Numbered from the stretch's first letter, positions 16,933-28,679 are shown. The stretch is DNA of 64,000 nucleotides from Mesorhizobium sp. WSM4904 (GCF_029674545.1 NZ_CP121354.1:4039001-4103000), one strand, 5' to 3'. Notes: a model not told the origin generated them from the letters alone. A program made the numbers and translations.

Positions 16933-18174
16933 ATGGACCAGAAGATCGAAACCGCTCCCTATGATGTCGAGGCAATCCGCCGCGATTTTCCGATCCTGTC
17001 GCGCCAGGTCTATGGCAAGCCGCTGGTCTATCTCGACAATGGCGCCTCGGCGCAGAAGCCGCAGGTGGTGCTCGACACCATCCAGCATGCCTATTCACAG
17101 GATTATGCCAACGTCCATCGCGGCCTGCATTTTTTGTCGAATGCCGCGACTGATGCCTATGAGAAAGCTCGGGAAACGGTGCGCCGCTTCCTCAACGCGC
17201 CGAGCACCGACAACATCGTCTTCACCTCCAACACGACATCGGCAATCAACACGGTCGCCTATGGTTGGGGCATGCCCAGGATCGGCGAAGGCGACGAGAT
17301 CGTGCTCTCGATCATGGAGCACCATTCCAACATCGTGCCCTGGCATTTCATCCGCGAGCGGCAGGGCGCCAAGCTCGTCTGGGTGCCGGTCGACGACCTC
17401 GGCGCCTTCCATATCGAGGAATTCGAGAAGCGGCTGACCGACCGTACCAAGCTCGTCGCCATCACTCACATGTCCAACGCGCTGGGCACGGTGACGCCGA
17501 TTAAGGAGATCGTGCGCATCGCGCATGCGCGTGGAATTCCCGTTCTCGTCGACGGCAGCCAGAGCGCCGTGCACATGGCCGTAGACGTGCAGGATCTCGA
17601 CTGCGATTTCTTCGTCTTCACCGGCCACAAGGTCTACGGCCCGTCGGGCGTCGGCGTGCTCTACGGCAAGAAGCATAGGCTGGAAGAGATGCGGCCCTTC
17701 ATGGGCGGCGGCGAGATGATCGAGGAAGTGACGCAGGACATCGTCACCTATAACGAGCCGCCGCACCGTTTCGAGGCCGGCACGCCGCCGATCGTGCAGG
17801 CGATCGGCCTGGGCGCGGCGCTGGAATATATGGAGAAAGTCGGCCGCGAGCGCATCGCAGCACACGAGGCGGACCTCAAGAATTACGCGCATGAGCGGCT
17901 GCGCGCCATCAATTCGCTGCGCATCTTCGGCGACGCGCCCGGCAAGGGCGCCATCATTTCGTTCGAACTGCAGGGCATCCATGCCCATGATGTGTCGATG
18001 GTGATCGACCGGCAGGGCGTCGCGGTCCGCGCCGGCACCCATTGCGCCCAGCCGCTGTTGAAACGCTTCGGCGTGACCTCCACATGCAGGGCATCGTTCG
18101 GCATGTACAACACCAGGGCCGAAGTGGACGCTTTGGCCGATGCGCTGGAAAAGGCGCGGAAATTCTTCGGGTGA
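16933..18174 (+). CDS. sufS: Cysteine desulfurase SufS
   Basis: A 413-residue group II cysteine desulfurase supplying sulfur to SufBCD. The PLP lysine is K233 in FFVFTGHKVYGPSGVG and the persulfide cysteine is C385 in GVTSTCRASFGMYN, the group II position. The N-terminus begins DVEAIRRDFPILSRQVYGKP. ATG 16933 is the start that fits; the open frame further up translates the dispersed repeat and is not coding. This is the second desulfurase of the operon. No sufE follows; SufT and SufA genes come next. Confidence 0.96.
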   Translation: MDQKIETAPYDVEAIRRDFPILSRQVYGKPLVYLDNGASAQKPQVVLDTIQHAYSQDYANVHRGLHFLSNAATDAYEKARETVRRFLNAPSTDNIVFTSNTTSAINTVAYGWGMPRIGEGDEIVLSIMEHHSNIVPWHFIRERQGAKLVWVPVDDLGAFHIEEFEKRLTDRTKLVAITHMSNALGTVTPIKEIVRIAHARGIPVLVDGSQSAVHMAVDVQDLDCDFFVFTGHKVYGPSGVGVLYGKKHRLEEMRPFMGGGEMIEEVTQDIVTYNEPPHRFEAGTPPIVQAIGLGAALEYMEKVGRERIAAHEADLKNYAHERLRAINSLRIFGDAPGKGAIISFELQGIHAHDVSMVIDRQGVAVRAGTHCAQPLLKRFGVTSTCRASFGMYNTRAEVDALADALEKARKFFG

Positions 18175-18179
18175 CGACC

Positions 18180-18572
18180 ATGGACGATGTAAGCACCACC
18201 GCAGAGACCGCACCGGAAACGGCCGGCAACGGTATCGTGTCAGCCTCGGCTATTCCCGCCGAGGAACTGGCGCGGCTGACCGACGACATCGTGTCGGCGC
18301 TGAAGACGGTCTACGATCCGGAAATCCCGGCCGATATCTACGAGCTCGGCCTGGTCTACAGGATCGACATCGAGGACGACCGCTCGGTCAAGATCGACAT
18401 GACGCTGACCGCGCCGGGCTGCCCGGTCGCCGGCGAAATGCCGGGCTGGGTCGAGAACGCCGTCGGCGCCGTCGAGGGCGTCTCGGGGGTCGAGGTCAAC
18501 ATGGTTTTCGACCCGCCATGGACGCCCGACCGCATGTCGGAAGAGGCGCAGGTCGCGGTGGGATGGTATTGA
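18180..18572 (+). CDS. sufT: SufT-like Fe-S assembly protein (MIP18/DUF59 family)
   Basis: A 130-residue protein with a variable acidic head of about 35 residues and then a DUF59 domain: VYDPEIPADIYELGLVYRID, MTLTAPGCPVAGEMPGWVENAV and NMVFDPPWTPDRMSEEAQV. The Cys in APGCP is the conserved residue. SufT proteins help mature Fe-S enzymes, and this position between sufS and sufA is usual. ATG 18180 lies five bases after the sufS stop; a GTG at 18171 overlapping that stop is possible. Confidence 0.92.
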   Translation: MDDVSTTAETAPETAGNGIVSASAIPAEELARLTDDIVSALKTVYDPEIPADIYELGLVYRIDIEDDRSVKIDMTLTAPGCPVAGEMPGWVENAVGAVEGVSGVEVNMVFDPPWTPDRMSEEAQVAVGWY

Positions 18573-18680
18573 CCAACGACCCGACAGAGATTGGTTGGCT
18601 TGCAGCAAAGGTGAAACTTCACCATCTTAAGGGCAGACTCATTCCGTGGGCCTTGAACCCGCGCGAACGTGGAGAATAAC

Positions 18681-19067
18681 ATGGGACGCTTCGCCGTCAT
18701 CACGATGACCGACAAGGCCGCCGACCGCGTGCGCGAGATCGTCGCCACGCGGGAGAATGCCAACGGCATCCGCCTCGGCATCAAGAAGGGCGGCTGCGCC
18801 GGCATGGAATACACTATAGATCTCGTGACCGAGCCGAACCCCAAGGACGACCATGTCGAGCGCGATGGCGCGCATGTCTATGTCGCGCCGGAAGCCGCGC
18901 TCTTCCTGCTCGGCACCGAGATGGATTTCGAGCAGACGGCGCTGCGCACCGGCTTCACCTTCAAGAACCCGAACCAGAGCTCAGCCTGCGGCTGCGGCGA
19001 ATCCGTCGAGCTGAAGCCGGCTGACCTCAAGGCCCTGGCCGAGGCGCGCGCTTCAAGCGCTGCTTAA
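18681..19067 (+). CDS. sufA: A-type Fe-S carrier SufA
   Basis: A 128-residue carrier that passes Fe-S clusters to target proteins. The three conserved cysteines are in GIKKGGCAGMEY and SACGCGES. The start is ATG 18681 (MGRFAVITMTDKAADRV), a few bases after a GTGGAG ribosome site; a GTG at 18669 would add only four residues. It lies 108 bases after sufT and its TAA directly touches the GTG start of the next gene. Confidence 0.95.
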   Translation: MGRFAVITMTDKAADRVREIVATRENANGIRLGIKKGGCAGMEYTIDLVTEPNPKDDHVERDGAHVYVAPEAALFLLGTEMDFEQTALRTGFTFKNPNQSSACGCGESVELKPADLKALAEARASSAA

Positions 19068-19586
19068 GTGAGCGCCGAGGCATATCGTTGGCGATGTGCC
19101 TGCTGTGACCGGGAGTTTACCGGGCTTCCCACCGATATGGCCTTTGACGCGCCGGTGAATCCGGACGCGCTTGACGAAGTGGCTCGGTCGAACTTCCGCA
19201 AGAATGATGATTTTTGCGTGGTGACCTACGCCACAGGGCAAACAGACCGGTTCATTCGTTGTCTGCTGCCTTTGCCCGTGCCTCAGTTATCCGAGGAGTT
19301 CTGTTTCGGTGTTTGGATGTCAGTCTCGGAAAGAAGCTGGAATGTCTATCGAGGTGGATATGATAGCGGCCAATATGAGGACGAGCTCTGCTTCGGTTAT
19401 TTGATGCACGACATTCCTGAGTATCCAAGCTCGATGTACCTGCATGCCAATGTTGTGTTTCAGCCCGGCAATCTGCGGCCCAAGGTTTTTCTGCATGATG
19501 CAGACCACCCCTTGGTCGTCGCGCAGCGCGAGGGGGTGGACGTGACGCAGATCGAGCGCTGGGTTGCTCTAAGCCACCGCTCTTAG
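19068..19586 (+). CDS. DUF2199 domain protein
   Basis: A 172-residue protein beginning at a GTG that immediately follows the sufA stop. The N-terminus has the zinc-ribbon-like pair CACCDREFTGLP typical of DUF2199, followed by a domain with FCFGVWMSVSERSWNVY and the C-terminal QREGVDVTQIERWVALSH. Function is not known. Codon use is less GC-biased than in the suf genes (many TTT, GAT and TAT codons), which may mean later arrival. The abutting start suggests translational coupling to sufA, perhaps by chance of position. Confidence 0.8.
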   Translation: MSAEAYRWRCACCDREFTGLPTDMAFDAPVNPDALDEVARSNFRKNDDFCVVTYATGQTDRFIRCLLPLPVPQLSEEFCFGVWMSVSERSWNVYRGGYDSGQYEDELCFGYLMHDIPEYPSSMYLHANVVFQPGNLRPKVFLHDADHPLVVAQREGVDVTQIERWVALSHRS

Positions 19587-19595
19587 ATTTAGGCG

Positions 19596-20093
19596 TTAAT
19601 CAACCCACATCCCAGTCCGCTTGTGCCAGTCGGCGATCGATTCCTCGGGATAGACGTCGAACACCTTGTCTTGTCTGCCGATCACCGGCTCGACCCAGTT
19701 CGCCTTGTATTTCAGCATCAGATGGACCTTTTCCGGCGGCTTCGGCAGGTCGCTGTCGACCGCCGAGGCGAAGGGATGGACGAGGTCCGGCCAGGTCGGA
19801 TCGTAGAGCCAGAGCGCGGCGCCGCATTTCCTGCAGAAATTGCGCTCGCCGGTGGAGACCTCGCAATGCGGGTGCTCGTCGTCCTCGATCTCGGCGCGGT
19901 AGACGCCGAGGCTGCGCTTGCCTGTGACGTTCATCGTTTTGTAGTCGGCGCCGAGGTTGATCGCAAAACCGCCGCCGCCCTGCTGCTTGCGGCAGATCGA
20001 GCAGTAGCAGAGCATGAACGGCACGGGCGTGTGGCTTTCCACCTCGAAGCTGACGGCGCCGCAGCGGCAGGAGCCTTTGAGCAGGACGGGCAT
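19596..20093 (-). CDS. GFA/CENP-V family zinc protein
   Basis: A 165-residue protein of the glutathione-dependent formaldehyde-activating (GFA) type, a zinc-binding beta fold. The cysteines appear in the family order: GSCRCGAVSFEVE, CYCSICRKQQGGGG and NFCRKCGAALWLYD. Most members with this name have unknown roles, and true formaldehyde activity should not be assumed. ATG 20093 starts at the conserved MPVLLKGSCRCG; the open frame extends nine codons upstream. It runs against the DUF2199 gene, ten bases from stop to stop. Confidence 0.87.
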   Translation of the reverse strand: MPVLLKGSCRCGAVSFEVESHTPVPFMLCYCSICRKQQGGGGFAINLGADYKTMNVTGKRSLGVYRAEIEDDEHPHCEVSTGERNFCRKCGAALWLYDPTWPDLVHPFASAVDSDLPKPPEKVHLMLKYKANWVEPVIGRQDKVFDVYPEESIADWHKRTGMWVD

Positions 20094-20182
20094 GGCGGGA
20101 ACTCCATTTCCAGGTCTCAACCTGTCAGCATGCTTTTGGTTGCGGCGATGACAAGGCCCATTCCGGATGCGATGATTGCGGC

Positions 20183-20506
20183 ATGGACGATGAGCGCCTT
20201 CGGGAATTGTTCGAAAGCCTTGGCCCGATAAGCATCCGCAAGCTGTTCGGCGGCAAAGGCGTCTATCGCGACGGCGTTATCGTCGCCGTCGTCGTGCGCG
20301 ACGAGCTGATGCTGAAGGCCGACGAGGAGAGCATTCCCGATTTCGAAGCCGCTGGCTGCAGCCAATGGACCTATACCGGCTCGCGCCACGGCAAGGAGGT
20401 GGCGATGCCCTATTGGAGCGTGCCTGACAGCGCCATCGACGATCCCGATGAAATGGCGGTGTGGGCGCGGCGGGCTTATGAGGCTGGAAGGCGGGCTGGG
20501 AAGTGA
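20183..20506 (+). CDS. TfoX N-terminal domain protein
   Basis: A 107-residue protein made only of the TfoX/Sxy N-terminal domain: LRELFESLGPISIRKLFGGK, the strand GVYRDGVIVAVV and the later segment SIPDFEAAGCSQWTY. In gamma-proteobacteria TfoX regulates competence, but in alpha-proteobacteria single-domain members have no proven role. It starts at ATG 20183, 90 bases from the divergent GFA gene. Confidence 0.85.
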   Translation: MDDERLRELFESLGPISIRKLFGGKGVYRDGVIVAVVVRDELMLKADEESIPDFEAAGCSQWTYTGSRHGKEVAMPYWSVPDSAIDDPDEMAVWARRAYEAGRRAGK

Positions 20507-20573
20507 CTTTTTAAGGGCGCGTTGTGGCGACCTTGAAACGTCGAGGGACAGCACCCCCTCTGTCCTGCCGGAC

Positions 20574-20596
20574 ATCTCCCCCGCAAGGGGGGAGAT
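20574..20596. terminator. Hairpin within an intergenic repeat between convergent genes
   Basis: ATCTCCCCC pairs with GGGGGAGAT across a GCAA tetraloop. It sits in a stretch (20545-20600) that resembles a common rhizobial intergenic repeat, between the ends of the TfoX-like gene and psuG, and can act as a two-way stop. There is no strong T tract. Confidence 0.5.
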
Positions 20597-20616
20597 CAGC
20601 AGCTTCGCTGACGGCG

Positions 20617-21534
20617 CTACAACGCCTTGGCGATCTCCGCCGCCAGCCGCGCATTGTTCTCGACCAGCGCGATGTTGGTCTTGAGGCTGCGGCCGCCGGT
20701 CAGTTCCAGGATCTTCGCCAGCAGGAAGGGCGTCACCGCCTTGCCGGTGACGCTCTGCGCTTCGGCCGCCTTCTGCGCGGCCTGGATATAGCCGTCCATC
20801 TCGGCGGCCGGGATTTCGTCGTTCTGCGGCACCGGATTGGCGACCAGCATGCCGCCGCCGAGGCCCAGCGCCTGGCGCGTATGGTACAAATGCGCGATGT
20901 CCTCAGGCCCATGCAGCGTCAGCGGGGCACGAAACGGCGACTGCCTCGACCAGAAGGCGGGCATGGTTTCGCAACCATGGCCGATGACCGGCACGCCGCG
21001 CGTCTCCAGCACCTCCAGCGTCTTCTCGATGTCGAGGATAGCCTTGGCGCCGGCCGAGACGACGATGACCGGCGTGCGCGCCAACTCGTCGAGGTCGGCC
21101 GAGATGTCAAAGCTCTTTTCCGCGCCCTTGTGGACGCCGCCAATGCCGCCGGTGGCGAAGACTTTTATGCCCGCCATATGCGCCGCGATCATGGTGGCCG
21201 CCACCGTGGTGCCGCCGGTGCGCTTTTGAGCGACGGCAAAGCCGAGATCGGCGCGCGAAAGCTTCATGGCGTCGCCGGTCATGGCGAGCGATTCGCGCTC
21301 GCCGTCGGACAGGCCGATCTTGATGCGGCCGTCGACCACGGCGATCGTCGCCGGCACCGCGCCGCCATCGGCGATGATCTGCTCGACCTTGGCGGCCATC
21401 GCGCCATTGTCGGGATAGGGCATGCCGTGGGTGATGATGGTGCTTTCTAGCGCCACCACCGGCCGCCCGGCGGCAAGCGCCTCCGCCACCGGCGGGTGGA
21501 TGTCGATGAAGGGGCGGGCGGTTTCGGGTGTCAT
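20617..21534 (-). CDS. psuG: Pseudouridine-5'-phosphate glycosidase
   Basis: A 305-residue enzyme that splits pseudouridine 5'-phosphate to uracil and ribose 5-phosphate. Conserved blocks are [66 protein letters not shown] and [13 protein letters not shown]. The start at 21534 begins the conserved region; the open frame upstream is not conserved. It lies 79 bases after psuK, with which it forms a two-step pseudouridine breakdown pair. The spacer has three short tandem repeats. Confidence 0.95.
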   Translation of the reverse strand: MTPETARPFIDIHPPVAEALAAGRPVVALESTIITHGMPYPDNGAMAAKVEQIIADGGAVPATIAVVDGRIKIGLSDGERESLAMTGDAMKLSRADLGFAVAQKRTGGTTVAATMIAAHMAGIKVFATGGIGGVHKGAEKSFDISADLDELARTPVIVVSAGAKAILDIEKTLEVLETRGVPVIGHGCETMPAFWSRQSPFRAPLTLHGPEDIAHLYHTRQALGLGGGMLVANPVPQNDEIPAAEMDGYIQAAQKAAEAQSVTGKAVTPFLLAKILELTGGRSLKTNIALVENNARLAAEIAKAL

Positions 21535-21566
21535 GTCTGTTCTCCGATCGAAGCGCCAAACGCTTC

Positions 21567-21607
21567 GCAAGATGATCTGGGCAAGATGATCTGCGCAAGA
21601 TGATCCG
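21567..21607. repeat. Three 13-base tandem repeats in the psuK-psuG spacer
   Basis: GCAAGATGATCTG occurs at 21567 and 21581 and as GCAAGATGATCCG at 21595, a period of 14 bases. They lie wholly within the 79-base space between the two genes. Confidence 0.7.
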
Positions 21608-21613
21608 GTGGCC

Positions 21614-22552
21614 CTATGCCACCTCCCGTGCCTCCGGCACAAGGGCAAGCGCTTGGCCGAAACCGGCGGTCGTGAAGGACGGCACCGCCTCGGCGCTCTC
21701 GATGGCCAGAATCGCCGCGGCAATGCCTTCGCGCAGCGCTATCCGCAAAGGCAGGCCGCGCAGCAGCGCGGCAACGGTGGCGCCGGTCAGGGCGTCGCCG
21801 GCGCCGGTGACGTCGGCGACCCGTCGCGGCGCGGGCGGGTCGATGGCAAAGGCACCGGACCCGTCGAAGCCCAGCACCGGAGCGCTGCCGGCCGTGATCA
21901 CGCCCGCCGTCAGCCCCTGTCGCCTGAGCGCCTCGACGAGATCCGGGCTGGACATGTCGGCGCCGCAAAGCGCCGCCGCCTCGCGGCGGTTCATGAACAG
22001 CAGCGACAGATCGCCGAGCAGCGGCGCCAACCGCACGACCTTGGCCGGCGAGATGGCGATGGCGAAGACCGGCCTGTCGCCTGCCTGTGCAAACAGACGT
22101 TCGAGCGCGGCTGTCGGCAGGTTCGCGTCGCAGAGGATCGCGTCGGCCTCGGCGATCGCCTCGCGCACCTTGGCGCGGCGGATCTGCTTCGGGAAGGCGA
22201 GATCGTAGAGGCCCATATCGGCAAAGCCGACGATCAGCTCGCCCTCGCTGTCGATCAACGCCGTGTAGCTCGGCGTCGTGCGGTCGAGGAACACCACCGA
22301 AAGATCGGTGATGCCGGCCCCTGCGATCGCCGCTGCGACCGTCTCGGCCGCCGCGTCGCCGCCGCGTACCGAAAGCAGCGACGCCGACACGCCGCGCTTC
22401 ACCACGCTGCGCAGCGCGTTGAAGACGCCGCCGCCGACATCCTCGCGCATGATGCCGGGGTTGGAGGCGGCGGGCACGTAAATCCCCGACACCTGGCCGC
22501 GCCTGTCGATATGGGCGCCGCCAAGCGCCAGAATTTTCGGGGATGTCGGCAT
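21614..22552 (-). CDS. psuK: PfkB-family kinase, probable pseudouridine kinase
   Basis: A 312-residue sugar kinase of the PfkB fold. Visible signatures are the N-terminal substrate motif GGVFNALRSVVKRG and the C-terminal catalytic DVTGAGDALTGATVAALLRG with the base Asp in GAGD. Next to a pseudouridine-phosphate glycosidase gene it most likely phosphorylates pseudouridine. ATG 22552 is used as start (MPTSPKILALGGAHIDRRG); the open frame runs 22 codons further. The upstream 281-base space leads to recA on the other strand. Confidence 0.88.
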   Translation of the reverse strand: MPTSPKILALGGAHIDRRGQVSGIYVPAASNPGIMREDVGGGVFNALRSVVKRGVSASLLSVRGGDAAAETVAAAIAGAGITDLSVVFLDRTTPSYTALIDSEGELIVGFADMGLYDLAFPKQIRRAKVREAIAEADAILCDANLPTAALERLFAQAGDRPVFAIAISPAKVVRLAPLLGDLSLLFMNRREAAALCGADMSSPDLVEALRRQGLTAGVITAGSAPVLGFDGSGAFAIDPPAPRRVADVTGAGDALTGATVAALLRGLPLRIALREGIAAAILAIESAEAVPSFTTAGFGQALALVPEAREVA

Positions 22553-22760
22553 GCCGCGGAGGTGACCTTCGTTGATTGTTCGCGTGCGCACACTAGGTTT
22601 CCGCGCATCGCCCCGCAATCGGTGACGCGATTCGGGCCGGCCGGATGTCGAAGTGTCTTTGGGTCAGCGGCGCTGGCGCGCCCTAGCTCTAGTGAGACAA
22701 AAAAAGAACAAATCCAGATATCGATTGTTTTTCAGTCATTTGCTGCCCCTTGCCAAATGA

Positions 22761-22775
22761 GAACAAAAAAGGTAC
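22761..22775 (+). promoter_or_regulatory. Candidate LexA (SOS) box upstream of recA
   Basis: GAAC followed by seven bases and GTAC (GAACAAAAAAGGTAC) matches the alphaproteobacterial direct-repeat LexA site GAAC-N7-GAAC with one changed base. It ends 58 bases before the recA start, where an SOS operator is expected. The surrounding region is AT-rich, suitable for a promoter. Confidence 0.55.
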
Positions 22776-22833
22776 AAAACAGCAGGGATCACGGATTGTC
22801 CGGCCTTCATTGACGACCAAGGGGTGATGTATC

Positions 22834-23931
22834 ATGGCTCAGAATACTTTGCGGCTTGTAGAGGATAAGGCAGTGGACAAATCAAAGGCTCTGGATGCGG
22901 CGTTGTCGCAAATCGAGCGCGCTTTCGGCAAGGGCTCGATCATGCGGCTCGGCGCCAACGAGCAGGTCGTCGAGATCGAAACCGTGCCGACGGGATCGCT
23001 CGGCCTCGACATCGCGCTCGGCGTCGGCGGCCTGCCGCGCGGCCGCATCATCGAAATCTACGGGCCGGAAAGCTCGGGCAAGACGACGCTGGCGCTGCAT
23101 ACCGTTGCGGAGGCCCAGAAGAAGGGCGGCATCTGCGCCTTCGTCGATGCCGAGCACGCGCTCGATCCGGTCTATGCCCGCAAGCTCGGCGTCGATCTCG
23201 AAAACCTCCTGATTTCCCAGCCCGACACCGGCGAGCAGGCGCTGGAGATCTGCGACACGCTGGTGCGTTCCGGCGCCATCGACGTGCTGGTGGTCGATTC
23301 GGTCGCGGCACTGACGCCGCGCGCCGAAATCGAAGGCGAGATGGGCGATGCGCTGCCCGGCCTGCAGGCCCGCTTGATGAGCCAGGCGCTGCGCAAACTC
23401 ACCGCCTCGATCTCGCGCTCCAACACCATGGTCATCTTTATCAACCAGATCCGCATGAAGATCGGCGTCATGTTCGGCTCGCCGGAAACCACCACCGGCG
23501 GCAACGCGCTGAAATTCTACGCCTCGGTGCGCCTCGATATTCGCCGCATCGGTTCGGTCAAGGACCGCGACGAGGTGGTCGGCAACCAGACCCGCGTCAA
23601 GGTGGTGAAGAACAAGCTGGCGCCGCCCTTCAAGGTGGTCGAGTTCGACATCATGTATGGCGAGGGCGTATCGAAGACCGGCGAGCTGATCGATCTCGGA
23701 GTCAAGGCCGGCGTGGTCGAGAAGTCGGGCGCCTGGTTCTCCTACAATTCGCAGCGTCTCGGCCAAGGCCGTGAGAACGCCAAGCTGTTCCTGCGCGACA
23801 ATCCGGACACGGCGCGCGAGATCGAACTGGCGCTGAGGCAGAATGCCGGGCTTATCGCCGAGAAATTCCTCGAGAATGGCGGCTCCGAAGGCGGCGATGA
23901 CGGCTTCGAGGACGAAGCCGGCGCCATGTAG
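22834..23931 (+). CDS. recA: Recombinase RecA
   Basis: A 365-residue DNA strand-exchange ATPase that also triggers LexA self-cleavage. Walker A is [16 protein letters not shown], Walker B lies in [17 protein letters not shown], and the DNA-binding loops are covered by the [16 protein letters not shown] and [20 protein letters not shown] segments. The C-terminus is acidic ([14 protein letters not shown]) as usual. The start at 22834 is preceded by a weak GGGGTGATG ribosome site. A hairpin follows at 23995. Confidence 0.98.
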   Translation: MAQNTLRLVEDKAVDKSKALDAALSQIERAFGKGSIMRLGANEQVVEIETVPTGSLGLDIALGVGGLPRGRIIEIYGPESSGKTTLALHTVAEAQKKGGICAFVDAEHALDPVYARKLGVDLENLLISQPDTGEQALEICDTLVRSGAIDVLVVDSVAALTPRAEIEGEMGDALPGLQARLMSQALRKLTASISRSNTMVIFINQIRMKIGVMFGSPETTTGGNALKFYASVRLDIRRIGSVKDRDEVVGNQTRVKVVKNKLAPPFKVVEFDIMYGEGVSKTGELIDLGVKAGVVEKSGAWFSYNSQRLGQGRENAKLFLRDNPDTAREIELALRQNAGLIAEKFLENGGSEGGDDGFEDEAGAM

Positions 23932-23994
23932 GTGCCACAATCGAAATGTATTAAGTTGTGCTTATGTAATCGAGTTCTTTGGTATTGCGTCCCG

Positions 23995-24020
23995 AACCGC
24001 CGGCCTTGTGCCGGCGGTTT
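23995..24020 (+). terminator. recA: Hairpin after recA
   Basis: AACCGCCGGC pairs with GCCGGCGGTT over the loop CTTGT, a ten-pair stem, followed by a short T-rich stretch. It lies 64 bases after the recA stop and fits an intrinsic terminator. The same stem core recurs at 24144-24162. Confidence 0.65.
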
Positions 24021-24143
24021 GCGTTTCAGAGCCGGTATGCATGCACGGACAGCTCGTGAATTGGCCAGTTCCGTGTTTCTGGACAGGCTCAAGAGCTACG
24101 GCTAAAAGGCCAATCTATCTTCTGAAACACGAAAGCCCATCTG

Positions 24144-24162
24144 CCGCCGGCCATGCCGGCGG
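24144..24162 (+). repeat. Second GC hairpin just before alaS
   Basis: CCGCCGGC pairs with GCCGGCGG over CAT. The stem is the same as in the recA hairpin and lies 23 bases before the alaS start. It may affect alaS leader folding; no known regulator is implied. Confidence 0.4.
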
Positions 24163-24184
24163 TTCCTACGAAAAGGCAGCATCC

Positions 24185-26854
<2,670 letters not shown>

Positions 26855-26862
26855 GCCAGCGG

Positions 26863-28159
26863 ATGAAAGTCCTCGTCCTTGGCGGCTACGGACTTATCGG
26901 AGAAGCCGTCCTCGGACGTTTGATCGAGGACGGCCACGAACTTGTCGGGCTCGGTCGTGATGTCAGCGATGCGCGGCGGCGCAAGCCGGGCGTAGAGTGG
27001 ATCGCGGCCGATATGTCGCGGCTGCTCGCGGCGGCGGACTGGGCGCCCCTTGCTTGCCGGCGTGGAAGCCGTCGTGAATGCCGCGGGCGCCTTGCAGGAC
27101 GGCCCGCGCGACCATCTGGACGCCATCCACCGGCGGTCGGTCGCCGCCCTCGTAACTGCCTGCGAACAGGCCGGTGTGCGCCGACTGGTGCAGATTTCGG
27201 CGATCGGCGCCGACCTCGGTTCCGACGATGCGTTCTTTCGGACCAAGGCTGAAGGCGACCGCGCCGTCGCGTCGTCCTCCCTGGATTGGACGATCCTGCG
27301 GCCCGGCCTCGTCTTCGCGCCCGCCGCCTATGGCGGAACGGCTTTGCTGCGCGCGCTGGCCGCGTTTCCATGCTTCGTGCCGGCCGTGCTCGCGGACCGA
27401 CCGATCCAAACGGTATCGGTCACGGAGGTCGCCGAGGCGGTATCGCGGGCCGTCGGCGGGTCTCTGGCGCAAGGGCAGGTCATCGATCTCGTCGAGGAAC
27501 GGGCCAGGCCTCTCGGCGCCGTCCTGCTCGAATTCCGGGCCTGGCTCGGCTTATCCAAGGCGCCGGTCGTGGCGGTCCCGGCGATTGTCGGCCGGCTCGC
27601 CGCAAAGGTCGCGGATGGGCTCGGCCTTCTCGGGTGGCGATCTCCCTTGCGCAGTGCTGCGCTTGCCGCGCTCGAGAAGGGCGTTACCGGCAACGCGAAA
27701 CCCTGGACCGAAATCGCCGGCCGCTCGCCGCAACCTTTGGAGGCAACGCTGGCGGCTGTGCCGGCGCATGTTCAGGAGCGGTGGTTCGCACGCCTTTGGC
27801 TGCTGAAGCCGGTCGTGTTTGCCGCCTTGTCCGCGTTCTGGCTGGTTTCGGGCATTGTCGGGCTTGCCCGGCACAATGTGGCCGCAGACATTCTAACCTC
27901 GCGTGGCCTACCGGACGGCCTCGCGCTCGGGATGGTTCTGGCCGGAAGTGTGGCCGACATCGTTGTCGGTGCAGCGGTTGTCGTTCGACCCTTCGCACGA
28001 TCGGCGCTGATGGCGATGATTGCCATCACCTTGCTCTACCTTGCCGCAGCGGCGGCGCTTGCTCCCGATCTCTGGCTTGATCCTCTCGGAGCCATCGTGA
28101 AGGCCGTGCCGACGCTTTGCCTCGTTCTTGTGGCTCTGGCGATTTTGGAAGAGCGATGA
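26863..28159 (+). pseudogene. SDR oxidoreductase with DoxX-like C-terminus, frameshifted
   Basis: The first part, from ATG 26863, reads VLVLGGYGLIGEAVLGRL, a Rossmann-type NAD(P)-binding start (GGYGLIG), up to AADWAPL near 27050. There it leaves frame. The next frame continues with LLAGVEAVVNAAGALQDG, VQISAIGADLG and RTKAEGDRAV, the rest of an atypical SDR, then a membrane part of about four spans (VVFAALSAFWLVSGIVGL and on) like DoxX. Taking one C out of the run CCCC at 27046-27049 joins them into about 431 residues. The break could be a real mutation, programmed slippage or a sequencing error. Its end overlaps the DUF2269 start (ATGA). Confidence 0.8.
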
Positions 28160-28641
28160 GCATCTGGGTCGACATTTTGCGCTGGCTGCACATTATCGGC
28201 GCTACCGTGCTGTTCGGCACCGGTGCCGGCATAGCGTTCTTCATGCTGATGGCGCAGCGGACCGGCAAGCCCGAGATCGTCGCTCATGTCGCCGGCACGG
28301 TCGTGATCGCCGACGCCATCTTCACGGCAACCGCTGTCGTGGTGCAGCCAATCACCGGCGCGTTGCTGGCGCGCGAGATGGGATGGTCGCTCGGTCAAGG
28401 CTGGATCGTGCTTTCGCTGCTGCTCTATGCCGTTGCCGGCGCCTTCTGGCTGCCGGTCGTCTGGATCCAGCTGCGCATGCGCGATCTGGCACGGCAAGCC
28501 GTGTTGGAAAATGCCCCTCTGCCCGAGGAGGAGAGGCGCCTCTTCCGCATCTGGTTCGCCTGCGGCTTTCCAGCCTTCGGCGCGGTGCTTGCCATTCTCT
28601 GGCTGATGGTGACCCGGCCGGAGACAGGATTTTGGCCATAG
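28156..28641 (+). CDS. DUF2269 membrane protein
   Basis: A 161-residue protein with four hydrophobic spans: LRWLHIIGATVLFGTGAGIA, the segment around HVAGTVVIADAIFTATAVVV, GWIVLSLLLYAVAGAFWLPV and AFGAVLAILWLMVTRP. The first span with its LHIIGA pattern and the following FFMLMAQRT are typical of DUF2269. Function unknown. ATG 28156 overlaps the stop of the frameshifted SDR/DoxX gene, so the two belong together, perhaps as a membrane redox pair. Confidence 0.85.
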   Translation: MSIWVDILRWLHIIGATVLFGTGAGIAFFMLMAQRTGKPEIVAHVAGTVVIADAIFTATAVVVQPITGALLAREMGWSLGQGWIVLSLLLYAVAGAFWLPVVWIQLRMRDLARQAVLENAPLPEEERRLFRIWFACGFPAFGAVLAILWLMVTRPETGFWP

Positions 28642-28679
28642 AACCCGGCCTGAACTGCCGCAGATCGGACGCGCTTGCT

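Noticed and set aside
19596..20093. Formaldehyde detoxification role for the GFA-family protein
   Set aside because: No formaldehyde dehydrogenase gene is near and the family name is widely misapplied.
20183..20506. Competence regulation by the TfoX-like protein
   Set aside because: Only the N-terminal domain is present and no competence genes are near; naming it a competence regulator would be over-reading.
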